This document shows, piece after piece, positions 11,109 to 22,500 of a stretch of DNA of 64,000 nucleotides. The stretch spans positions 6,717,793 to 6,781,792 of the forward strand of contig OZ024798.1 in NCBI GenBank assembly GCA_964017045.1. The letters are read 5' to 3'. Position 1 is the first letter of the stretch, and the number at the start of each line of letters is the position of its first letter. The translations under genes were made by a program, and so were the position numbers. Source of the stretch: Omphiscola glabra (lineage: Eukaryota; Mollusca; Gastropoda; Lymnaeidae). The notes beneath the pieces were generated by a model that did no database searches, had not been told where the DNA came from, and saw only the letters and a program-made list of their open reading frames with translations.

Positions 11109-12587
11109 CCGTGAGGCATTAGACATTTAAAAACAGAAAGCAGCAACAATGCGGTTTTGTCAGTCTTTTTTTCTTATTTTTACATATATTAGATTTCATG
11201 TATTAATATATCGAGTTGAAAACTGCTCTGTTCTTGATATTCGCATCAGAACAGACTTTCATTGTCTCAGCACATATGTTGTGCTCCATAGACTATATGT
11301 TGTGTGACATGGACAATGTGTTGTGTTGTGTGGCATAAACTCAATAGACACGTTAAGTTGATTCAATCACCAATACCAAATCCATATGATATATTATTAT
11401 ATGCGCACGGAGCATGTATTTAAATATTAAACTGAGCCTTAATAATAATTGTATATGAATTGTTAATTTTATCGTAAAATATTTAAAACACATTTTAAGA
11501 CAATATTTACAAAGTAAAATGTTCCGGTGTCAAATAAATTAACTGAGAATTATGTATTCCCTTCACAATGATACCCAAAGTCTCCAGTTAAACCGCTCGA
11601 ATTTTGAATATGAAGTTCAACTGTAAACCCTTAATTAATGTTATTTTTTTGTGGTGCTGATCTCCTTATCTTCCTATCTCTAGTGTTGCCGTGCAACTAT
11701 ATACTGGGTTATCATGGTGTCAACATGACCTGATCACGCCAGTGGTTCTTGTAAACTAGCTTGAATGTATTGAAACTGTCAAACGGGGGGGGGGGGGGGG
11801 GGGGGGGGGATATATTATGATAATGTATTCTGTCAAATTTCATTTAGTACTGTAAAAAAACGAAATATTAAATAGCAATACACTTATGTGTAACTGTATT
11901 TTGATGGAATTCAAAGATCGCTTGAACAGTTTTGGGTAACAGAAGATGCAGAAAGACTTTTGTTTTGTTGTCATTTAATTTAAAAAAATACTTTTTACGA
12001 AGCCAGTGACTGGCTACAAAATTAGTTGAAAAAAACAACAAATTGTGCAATTTATAGTCCATTTAAAATGTAATCGATTATATAGCCAACAGAGACTTGG
12101 AGATTCACAAAATGTAAGACATTCATGACAAAAGAAGCTTGGTTAAAACTCATAAATGTTGAAGCAGCAAATGGAAATTCAATGTTTTTCTAAAAGGCCG
12201 ATAAAAGTTCTCCAACAAGAAAGCGGTTAATATAAACGTTTTGTACCCTCCTCCTTTACTATTTTACTATTGACGAGTCGCATGCGTCACTGTTATATCT
12301 GTATCTCTCATTTTAACACGAGTAACAGCTCGGGTACAACCCACATTCACCAATCTTCAACAAAAGCTTACCAAAAAAGAAAAGCAAATACACCAATAAA
12401 AAGCAAAAACTTAAACAGCGAGACTCTTTTTCTTAATTTAAAATAACATCTTATATTTATAGACCAACTAGTCATGAAGGTTCGGATCGTGACAATGTCA
12501 ACTTGTGGATCAATTTCTCAATAAAAGCTCTGAGCTTACACCAATCAGCTTTATAAAATATTGACAATTGCAACGAACCTGACTGTA
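11109..12587. other. Non-coding DNA with an inverted remnant of the 21-bp repeat
   Basis: At 11275-11330 the words TATGTTGTGTGACATGGACA and AATGTGTTGTG are the reverse complement of the neighbouring array unit. A G-run occupies 11786-11809. No gene is seen. Confidence 0.6.
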
Positions 12588-12727
12588 CCAGTGGGTCGCA
12601 GTCACCAGTGGGTCACAGTCCCCAATGGGTCGCAGTCACCAGTGGGTCGCAGTCACCAATGGGTTGCAGTCACCAGTGGGTCGCAGTCACCAGTGGGTCG
12701 CAGTCACCAGTGGGTCACAGTCACCAA
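12588..12727 (+). repeat. 17-bp minisatellite, about 8 copies
   Basis: Unit CAGTCACCAGTGGGTCG with minor variants (CCAATGGGT). The 131-codon frame across it is a repeat artefact. Confidence 0.9.
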
Positions 12728-14829
12728 AAAAATGCATTCTTGTATTTTGTATTTATCAAAAAATGTCCCGTTTGCATTTATCTGTATTTTTATGTTTAAT
12801 TATTTTTTGCAAACTCATAAGTTTAAAGACTTTAATAACGTTGTATTAAACTACATTTTAAAGTCTATAATTTTAATAGAGTTCACACTAAGTATCAAAC
12901 GTGAGCAACCTTTTCATGTTTTCAAATTATATTTTAAACAAAAGTATGAATTTTAAACTAAGGAATGGTGTAAATTACAAATTGAATGATAGCATCATGC
13001 TATAAAAATATAGTCATTGTTGCAATTCAGTGTTTCTTTCAGCTATCTCTCCGGTAGGGCACTGCCCCCCCCCCCCCGCCCCAGCTGGAGCACAATGTGT
13101 ACAGCAATATAAAAAATATTTTTTTTAAAATTAAAAATGACAATTGCGTAGTAACTTGTGCCTTTAACCGATTACAATTAGTGGAATCTATGAAATATCA
13201 CTAGGCTCTATATATTTGATGAGCCGTATATTTAAGCTAATCAAGTTATAATTATCGGTTACAAAAATCGCACTGACCGCTCCAGTCGTACTTCCTGTTG
13301 TTGGCATATATCGCAATTTTTATTAATTTCTTTTTTCCAACATCACAAATATTAATACTTTAATGACACTGTAATAAAATACATTTACATACCCAGAAAG
13401 GTCTACAATTTTAATAATAGTAAGTCAAGTATTAAACGTGTGCAGTCTGTTGTCAAATTATAGTCCATCGTTAAGGGCGAAAAGAAAGAATGCACGTTTA
13501 ATAAATTATTATTAAATCAAACGTGTTTTTTTTCCTTTAAATTCGCCACCTTTCTAACAAAGTTTTTTGAATAAAAGATTTTTTTTTTTTAAATTACTTA
13601 GCCTGTATTTATTATTTTTACTTTCCAACTGTTTTTCTCTTTTTAATGTCAGAATAACAAAGTGCCCCATCCATTGGCATTGCACTCATTTTTTTATATT
13701 ATTAGTTTTATTTTAGATGAGAATCCAGTAGAAAGCTAGGAATTTATTTTGTGAAATAGCATTTTGATTATCGTTCCAATTTCATTTGTTTTTACGTTTT
13801 AAAACAAATTCTTGTTCCTGATTCGTTAATTAAAAGAAAGTATTATGTGGCTTTAGATAAACATATTATAAAGTTTAAGGAAGAGGCAATTTAAGAAAGT
13901 TATATTGCTTTGAAATTCCAAATTAAAATTTCAATCTACTTAATATAAGGAAATTTATACTTTATTTGCATACGAATTTCTCTTAGATAAAATCACACAT
14001 TAGTAAATATAATGTCTTCTGTAAACAACTCATGTCTTCTTCAAATAGTTATGCCGTTCATATGCAATTTAAAAACGTGGCTATTTTTAGTAAAATAATA
14101 AATAAAAAAATTGCATAACACAAGAAGGTCAAGCAATTTACTTTTTGTCAACCCTGCATGGAAAGATTATAATTAAGAAAATATACTCATCACAACTTTA
14201 GGCCCCTAAAATATCCGAGGCACCCTTTAGTCGTAGGGGTTGCTGGACGCACACGATTGCTCTAAGGTTAAGTGACACCTACATTTTTTAACTCGGATAT
14301 CTTCTGTTGCTTTCCAATTAGGTGTAGGATGTTGCAAAACTAAATTCAGATATGTGAAAAAATGCATTCTTGTATTTTGAATTGATCAAAAATTTCCCAC
14401 CCGAAAGTTTGAAATGCCACCTCAAAATTGCATGAAACAAACAACAGATTCAAGTATGAGCCAAAATAATGCACCCCTGCATTTTGAGTTTGTACGACTG
14501 TCTTTAGCACCCTTACTTATAAACCACTTCCCTTGTACAGTATGGGGTTGATTATAAGCTTGTGCCTAACGATTACCCTGGGGCACGCCCCAAATGGAGT
14601 GAATTCAGTTTATACAATGCACTGGGCTACATAATGCCTCCCATTAAACTTAAAAAAATATTTTTGCCTGTTGAAAACTTATAATAGAAACAACGAATTC
14701 AAATATTCTCAAAAAACACACCTATTAATTTTGAAATAATCAAAAATTGTCTGGCCCCTCCAACGATAAAGATTCACGGCGCCATTATTTGCCGCCCTAC
14801 TTCCCTATGAAAATGATCGTCGATGTTGG
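12728..14829. other. Degenerate interspersed repeat remnants, no gene
   Basis: The word AAAATGCATTCTTGTATTTT occurs at about 12729 and 14358, and weaker relatives follow at 14478 and 14725 beside CCCGCC/GGCCCC words. An old, diverged repeat family is suggested; its class is not identifiable by eye. C-runs at 13066-13078. Confidence 0.45.
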
Positions 14830-15095
14830 TATAGATAGATACACTGCCTGGTGGCGCAGCTAGTATAAGTGCTGATAGATACACTGCCTAGTGGCGCAGC
14901 TAGTATAAGTGCTGATAGATACACTGCCTAGTGGCGCAGCTAGTATAAGTGCCACCATGGGCGGCCAAATATTTTGTCGCTCTCACTTTCACGATACAAA
15001 CTCTGAAGTGGTCCGAAAATGCCACACCACCATATTAAGAAAAAGTGACAACTGGGTGGACCATTCCATCAGCCCTATTTCGATGCCACTAGCAG
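14830..15095. mobile_element. MITE with CAGTGGCGTAGCTAG-type ends, left end triplicated
   Basis: A 40-bp unit containing CTAGTGGCGCAGCTAGTATA is present about three times (14830-14953). The same words appear inverted near 15085 (ATGCCACTAGC). Other loci with related ends in this window are 20820-20945, 48745-48868, 52687-52883 and 62864-63069. There is no transposase, so the element is non-autonomous; superfamily uncertain. Confidence 0.45.
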
Positions 15096-15484
15096 GGGCA
15101 TATCTACAGTGTTTGGCGTCAAAGATTTATTTTTACGTCCCCCTCCAACTCTGAAATCCATTATTTTCAACCAATTAATTACATGAAAGCCCATTCCACC
15201 CCGTAAATTTTAAAAAGAAAACAAAAAGTGGTGAATATTTCTTTAAAATCATTCGTTTTTAAAAATAATTTTTCAATTATTAGTTTACTATTTCATTCGG
15301 CGACCCCACACAAAATCCTCCAATATTTTATAGTGTAACTAATGCCGAAATACAGTTTTTTGTTTTGTCTCTTTTACAACGACTTTCTGTGATTTGCATG
15401 TGATTTGTATGGCAATGTTGAAAGGATACTTTGAAGTACAATTAAATGCGAAAGGACATGTTGAATTAACATACATTTAGTAAA
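15096..15484. other. Non-coding, nothing recognised
   Basis: AT-rich with no exon, repeat or RNA gene visible. Confidence 0.5.
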
Positions 15485-15893
15485 CTCCTGGGTGGCTGAG
15501 TGGTCTAAACTGAGCAAAACTCAAGCTGATGGTCCCCGCCAAAGCCCAGTCAAGCAAAAACACCCCGGATGGATGGTACTCTTTACACCTTGGACGGCAA
15601 CTCATCTAAGAGTAGGAAACTCTGAATTCAAACCCGGAGATGGAGTCCCGAAAGGCGGATAACATTGATACAATTAAACATTCCGTTAACTCCTGCGACG
15701 CCACTGGTGCCAAGATGTATCATCCACATGATGTTCCTTTGGGGTCATACAGCGGCGTGGAGAGAGGAGATTTGTTGTTGGGAACCAGCCTATAATCATA
15801 GAAGAATAATCCCAGGCCTTGTGGATCTCGTCCTGCGAATTCCGCATCATCGTCACCTTGTGACGGGATGCCAGCAATAAAAAAAAAAAAAAG
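15485..15893 (+). mobile_element. tRNA-derived SINE, copy 1
   Basis: Starts CTGGGTGGCTGAGTGGT, whose TGGCTGAGTGG (15493-15503) matches a polymerase III box A. It shares TCTAAGAGTAGGAAACTCTG and AATTCAAACCCGGA with a second locus at 33547-33700, and ends in an A-tract at 15878-15891. Short frames inside it (15665-15880, both strands) are not genes. Flanking AGTAA words may be the target duplication. Confidence 0.7.
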
Positions 15894-17795
15894 TAAGTAA
15901 ATAAAATAGCGACTAAAATAATTTATTTACACAGAGAAAGGTCAGCGAAGTACAGCGAAAAGTTACACTTTATAAACAGTGTAATATGTTTTAGGCTTAA
16001 TATGTTCTTGTAAAGACAGTTGTTACTTAATTGTATGCAATATGCCAGTGTTATCTGTTATTACAAATCTGTCAAACTGTTCGACATATTAGCGCCCTTA
16101 TCAGTGGATTTGTTCACTTAGTCATCACTCACCAAACTGCAATAATTAAATTTAAAAGAACTCTTTTGTACAAAGAACTTTTTTAAAAATTAAGCAACAC
16201 TAATTTGCGATTTAAGAATTTAATAAATTTCTATTATTTATGTAATCTAGAAAAAAAATCATTTATCAAAATCAACCACAATAAATTGAAAATCCACCGT
16301 GACTATTTCAGCTCTATAATTCAGTTGAAATAGTTTTTAAACCGCCACGGTTTTACAGAGACCTTTTCAAAAACCTGGTTACATTGTCTTGGGGGAAAAA
16401 GTTCTGCGTACAGAATTACCTCGCTTCGAGCCTTTAAGGATGAAGCGTAATTTTTCAAATGAACTTTATTATTATTATCATTTGATAAACATTTTCTTTG
16501 CACTGCTCAATCTAACAGTTCAAAATAATACTATTCTATGCACATTTTCGTTGAACAAGTAAATATAAAATATGAAACAGATCAGCAAAGATTACCACTA
16601 ATCTGCTTTCATTTAATTAGAAACATTTGAATAATGCTTGTAATCACAACGTTAAATTAAAAAAGCGAAACGTTTGGACTCTTAAAGCCAAGTTCAATGA
16701 TTCTGTATCTAAATTTCTTGACAGGGCGGAAAGTTTCAAAATTTGCTAAGACCGCCTGTCGGTAACTGATCTCCGTTATCACTTTTTAGAAACTAAACCG
16801 GTTGTAACTCTGGCATTGTGGAATTGATTTGCATCAAATGTTACAGTGTTACATTGGTATGTCAATAATGTAACAAATGTCTATCTCAGGGCTCCCTGTT
16901 TCAATACAGGTATTGACTATGCAATTAGCTTTTTTTGTAATACAATTTTTTAGAAAATTTTATAGATTATAGACGTTTTTTTCGAAAGTTGGAGATGATT
17001 TATTTAGCTTTAAGAAGTTTATGATAATATCTAAACGATTCTATATTGTTTGATAAATATTCTTCTATTTTCTATTTCAGAAGACAAGCCTTAAGAAAAA
17101 AATTCAAGTGTCTAGAAAATTCTAGATGGTTTCTCATGGCTCTAGAAAATAAATGAATTTTTATGTAAAGTTTCTGTTAATCTACCAAAAGAAAACTGGG
17201 CTTGATAAAGTAACCAAGGGAGACTTTAAGTCTAACCACTTTCAACTAGTTTCTTTTATGTTTAGCTCTAAATAGCAAGAAAATTGGTGTAAAATGTTGC
17301 GTGGATCCATCATTTTGAGTAACTTAGTAATTTTGTTTTCGTATATGGAATATTTTTTTATTTTTGTAGTTGGAGGCAATCAAACAAACTACATGAACTA
17401 TGCCAAACCACTGATAAAGTCACATTGACAGTAACTAATCCCTAATGAAGCCATGCAGGTAATCACTCGAAGATAATGGACGTGACAATAAACTTTTAAC
17501 TGTAACAACTCTCAAGTTTTTACAGACATTTATTTTATACTTTTGAGTAAATTTCTGGAAGTGTGTTTTTAATAAGTATGTTTAATATATTGCTTTATTT
17601 TGTACTTTTTATTATTGGAAGATGTCAGTGGTGACCTTTCTGTGGGTAAAAACTGTGTTGTTGTCATCGTTTATTGTTATCGGATAGGGGTGACCATGCA
17701 TAAGGAAACGCTGTAGGGAAAACTCAATGTCTCTATCGCTTTCGATTCTAATAGATCCGTAGAAGTCACTCAAAGGTCAATGGAGGTCACTCATC
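15894..17795. other. AT-rich DNA, no gene supported
   Basis: Only short frames without motifs (for example 16321-16503, minus). No tandem array lies here, which makes it one of the longest array-free stretches in the window. Confidence 0.5.
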
Positions 17796-17824
17796 ATGAA
17801 GGGTTGTGTTGTCTTTGGGTGTGG
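17796..17824 (+). other. Possible first coding exon with C-x4-C start (THAP-like?)
   Basis: ATG at 17796 reads MKGCVVFGC and then meets a perfect GTAAGTG donor at 17825. THAP zinc fingers begin with a near N-terminal C-x(2-4)-C, so this could be the 5' exon of such a gene. No continuing exon with the THAP His/Cys or AVPTIF-type region was found, so it may be chance. Confidence 0.15.
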
Positions 17825-18852
17825 GTAAGTGTACAAAGTTTCAGCTCAATTAAAAATCAGGAAGTGGTTCAATATTTGGATGCAAGATTTGAACACACTC
17901 AAACTAGGAAAAGGATAGGTCAATAAAAAAAATATAATGGGAATGAATTGACATGGATCGGTCTGAATGGAAGAATGTGTGTGGTGCAGGCCAGAGTAGC
18001 TCTACTGGTGATGACAATCATGATAATGATGAGGTATTATTTCATTGGCATTTGTTATTTGTTGTTTAATTAAAACATCTACACTTTTTTTTAAATTTCA
18101 TATGTCTATCTGGAATTTGGCTCAGCTTTTCCTTAACGTCATTAACTTTGACTTAAAATTCGTTTCTTTACCAGATGTTGTTGTCTTGATCTCAATGGAA
18201 TCAAAGATTAGAATAGTGACCCGAAACAACAAAATTACTAGAAAGGGAAATAATCAATTATAACTATTTATACAAAAGGTTGTTATTGTCTCTCTTTAAA
18301 TGCTTTCATAAAATTCTTCCAGACAGTACTCTAATACAAATTTTAATATGAAACACATTATATTTCAACAATATAGTTGTTTTTTCTCTCCATAAAACCA
18401 CACAATTAAACAAAATATATTCCCGCAATTATTGAAATTTCGTATCTAAAACTGTAAACAAATAAATCAGTAATAGGTAACTACTCATTTGTTCCATACA
18501 TAAGAAATAACAACAACCAATGAATCATCAACATCAACAAAGAGGTGAATTTATTTTCTTGAGACAAATAAATAGATTCAATATTCCGTTTTATTTGATG
18601 GCAATTTAGTTTTGTAGCAATGTTGTATATTCTTACAAATAGTTGTGTACACGAGTTAGATTGCAACCTTGTCGAAAAACTACAACATTCAACTTTCATA
18701 TCTTGTGATAGTTATTGAAGATAATGGTGTTTTTCGTTATTGTTATTTTCTTGTAATTTAATTTGCTATAAATAAAAAAATGAAAGCCATTATTTCAACA
18801 AAACAAATCTACAGAACATATTTACAATTATTATTATGTATTGCATTCTAAT
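17825..18852. other. AT-rich DNA downstream of gene B
   Basis: No feature is supported. Short frames at 18045-18263 (+) and 18481-18699 (-) lack any motif. Confidence 0.5.
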
Positions 18853-18858
18853 TTTATT
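18853..18858 (-). terminator. Polyadenylation signal overlapping the gene B stop
   Basis: AATAAA on the minus strand overlaps the TAA stop codon at 18854-18856. If used, the 3' untranslated region would be very short. No better-placed signal was noticed. Confidence 0.3.
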
Positions 18859-19567
18859 TAAATTCAAAATCGAATCCTGCATCCAAGCCAAACCCGTCCC
18901 AAAAGTCAAGGCCGTCTCCCGCCAAGGCCAACAGCAACATTCCGAGATTATCCTGAACTTGTTGCTGCATGTTCTCAGACAAAAATACCGGTGGCCTTGA
19001 GATGGGCATTGCCGAATAGGGGTTAGCCCCGGGACTAGTCAGCAATTGTCTCCTCTTGTTGAAATCACTTCCCAGCACTGAGGACAACAGCATCCAGCCC
19101 ACGCCGCTGTCAGAGTCCCCCACGTCAGAGAACCCATCCACCAGATCCCCAAACCCTTCCCTTAAGTCTCTGATCCCATCTCCCAGCTCACCCAAACCTT
19201 CAGCCGTCACCTCAACCGCATCACCGGCCACCTCCTCAATGTTGTTGATTCCTTTCTTAACAACTTCTCCAGCTTTTTCTAACCCTGCCTCCATGACGCC
19301 AGCCACGTCACCAAGTACCGATAAGTCCAGATCAGCTGACTCTTCTAGTTCTTCTCCTTCGTCATCATTCACATCGGTCACATCGTCTGCAACAGCATCA
19401 ACTATGTCCCCTAATCCACCATCCATTGCGTCGTCAAGGTCATGGGATGATTCACCGAAAACATCATCAACGTCATCATCGCTGTCACTAATTGCGTCTT
19501 TAAAATCGCCAAAGACATTTTTTACCCCATCAGCTACATTGGAGATTGCGTCTTGGATAGAATCACT
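18854..19567 (-). CDS. Gene B last exon: acidic, helical C-terminal region
   Basis: Acceptor TTTGCAATTCAG precedes an open frame of 237 codons ending TAA. Composition is dominated by D, E, G, V and A. Hydrophobic residues recur every 3-4 positions (GLEKAGEVVKKGINNIEEVA), suggesting amphipathic helices. A dibasic NKRRQLL site and a hydrophobic segment (LGMLLLALAGDGLDFWDGFG) lie near the end. The opposite-strand frame (19056-19571) is a shadow. Confidence 0.7.
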   Translation of the reverse strand, partial: SDSIQDAISNVADGVKNVFGDFKDAISDSDDDVDDVFGESSHDLDDAMDGGLGDIVDAVADDVTDVNDDEGEELEESADLDLSVLGDVAGVMEAGLEKAGEVVKKGINNIEEVAGDAVEVTAEGLGELGDGIRDLREGFGDLVDGFSDVGDSDSGVGWMLLSSVLGSDFNKRRQLLTSPGANPYSAMPISRPPVFLSENMQQQVQDNLGMLLLALAGDGLDFWDGFGLDAGFDFEFK

Positions 19568-22500
19568 CTGAATTGCAAAGAATAGAATCTGATCATTTAC
19601 ATTACAAATTATGCTTCAACAGAATTTATGTAACAAAATTATTTTATGGTTAATCTGAACATTGGCCGATATTAGATTATATTGCTATGCCATTTTCCAG
19701 AGCAGTTTAGTCTAAGCATAACACAATAAAATAAAGTTAATTTTAATTTGGATATTTGAATGATGCTGTTGTGGTCATTTCAAACATACAAATGGTGTTT
19801 GCATGCTCCCAATTTGAATATTCCGACAACAGTAAGGAAGCTTTTCATCTGAACAGAGAAAACCTTTAGCAAACAATCCTCGACGCCGAGCCAAGTAGAC
19901 GGTGGAGGACATAAACAAAATAGCTGTTGACGCTATCCCGTCTTCTTTGATCCAGCAGCCGACCACCTTTGACGAATTCGAGACTCACAACATGTTAACC
20001 CTTTGGATAGTTGCGTGCACGTTTGCCTTGCGCATCAGGGGCAACAGCAGAATGTTTTCTACATGCAGCAATGACATATTTAACTTTTTAAAATTTAATT
20101 GCTGTTTTTATTAATTAATGAAACAATGTTTCTGTAAAATAACAGGGAAAGTTTTCTTACCACTGGATTTAGTCGCAATTTTTTCTAGGGCAGTATACAG
20201 AAACCTAATATTTTGAAATACAGAGAGCCTTGTTTGAAAACTCCCTCGTGTTGTGTTTTAACATGTCCTGGAGCTTAAAGAACACGGTAGAGAATGTCCT
20301 GGAACTTAAAGAACACGGTAGAGAATGTTCTGGAACTTAAAGAACACGGTAGAGAATGTTCTGGAACTTAAAGAACACGGTAGAGAATGTTCTGGAACTT
20401 AAAGAACACGGTAGAGAATGTTCTGGAACTTAAAGAACACGGTAGAGAATGTCCTGGAACTTAAAGAACACGGTAGAGAATGTTCTTGTGATTACGTTGA
20501 TACGACAGAAAAAACGTATTGAACCTACCGACGCTATGACAGCTGGACCTATGACTGCTGGACCTATGGAGTTGGCTCCTGAGTTGTATGTCTTGACGGG
20601 GAATTTGTTGTTGAAAGATGATGACACTTTGACACTGCTGTCTTTCTGTGCAAGAAATTGTGGGAGTCAATGATAACACAGATTATAGAAAAAAAAAAAG
20701 AAAAAGATGCCAGCTATATGGAAATGGGGGAACTATTCTTGTACACACCGCTTCATTGTAGTTATATGCATTTGTTAAAGCGACGCCAAACTTTTATAGG
20801 ACTTTACAGTACTTTTTTCTTTATATGGAAAAAAAAAGGGGGGGGGGGGGCAGCATTTTCGGACAACTTCAGAGTTTTTTAGTGGAAGCAGCCGACAAAA
20901 TTCTCAGCGCACTCCGGACATAATTAGCCCTAGCTACGTTACTGGGGGGGGGGGGGGGGGGAGAGGACATATTGTACGCTTGTCCTTACTTTATTTTATT
21001 TGTTAACGATTTGTTTTGTGTTCATTGTTTTGGAAACCGATCAGTTCATAGACACAAAATTTCATCGACTGACAATGCATCGACAGCACAAAACAACAGA
21101 CACGGGCACTTCATTGAAAGAAATAGTCCCAACAAAATTTCATCAAATTCAACATTTATTCGTCTTATCTATCAAACTCAGGTTGAAACCCTTAAACGAT
21201 AATACTAATATTTATTAAAATGATAACTAATGCATTGTTAGGTTTGCCGAGATTAAATTTGCTAAATTCACTTGTTGTCCATTTGTGGCACGACCGAGAA
21301 AAAAGAAATCAATATGCTGACCTCGTTAGATTTAGTTTATGGGAAATATAAGTCAATGGTTCTCCTATTATATGATAAAAATCAGAGAAAAGGGCCTCCT
21401 TTAACCTCAAAAGCAATATTTGGCATCATCCCTCGATGATTCAGGGACGGCTACCCCTCCTTTTGCCCCAGAGTCATTCCAGACGAGTCTGGGACGAGAC
21501 ACACTACACATGTCCCCGATGACGGTTTGCTTATTGATGGCAATTTAAGGAACTGGAACCCTACCAATAAAAAATTATTTAAACTATAAAGCACCTCTTT
21601 TTTGTCATATATAATGAGAACCACTCGATAAAATAACATCCCACAACAAGACAACTCATTTAAAATTATAAATAATTAATTAAACCAACCCACAAAAAGA
21701 CGATTTATAACAAAATTAACTAATTAAAACCACGACACAACAAAGGGAGGATATCAATTATAATTAGAATAAAATTAAAAATGTAATTATCACCTCTAAT
21801 TAACCCGCAAAAACCGCCATGACCCGCCAAAATCCCGCCAAAATACTACCTGAATATTACATAGTATATTATTTCAGTATGGCATCCTTCCGTCTTCACG
21901 AGACGATGGAGTAGCTATATTGTAGTCCTACACTTCGACGAGTGGCTCACTGGTTAATTTTGGCCTTCCGTGCTGTTCTTCTTCTTGCAAGGGCTTCGTT
22001 CCGCACATCTTAAGTATTGTTGGGATATTTCATTCGTTAAAGAAACACCTATTAACCATCTATTAGTTGAGTGATGGCCTATCAGTTCGTTGAGTGATGG
22101 CCCATCAGTTAGTTGAGTGATGGCCCATCAGTTCGTTGAGTGATGGCCCATTAGTTGAGTGATGGCCTATCAATTATTTGAGGTATGGCCCATCAGTTAG
22201 TTGAGTGATGGCCCATCAGTTCGTTGAGTGATGGCCCATTAGTTGAGGTATGGCCCATCAGTTCGTTGAGTGATGGCCCATTAGTTGAGGTATGGCCCAT
22301 CAGTTCGTTGAGTGATGGCCCATTAGTTGAGGTATGGCCCATCAGTTCGTTGAGTGATGGCCCATTAGTTGAGGTATGGCCCATCAGTTCGTTGAGTGAT
22401 GGCCCATTAGTTGAGGTATGGCCCATCAGTTCGTTGAGTGATGGCCCATTAGTTGAGGTATGGCCCATCAGTTCGTTGAGTGATGGCCCATTAGTTGAGG

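Noticed and set aside
9147..11130. Very long open frames (up to 626 codons) of heptapeptide repeats on both strands
   Set aside because: The 21-bp unit lacks stops in several frames, so length is automatic. There is no start context, splice structure or composition favouring one frame.
11786..11809. Long G and C homopolymers here and at 5580, 20838, 20945, 32711, 56716 and elsewhere as functional elements
   Set aside because: They are scattered without consistent context, and homopolymer length is unreliable in assemblies. No functional claim is made.
19056..19571. 171-codon Ser/Pro-rich plus-strand frame
   Set aside because: Antisense shadow of the acidic last exon of gene B, which has a proper acceptor, frame and stop.
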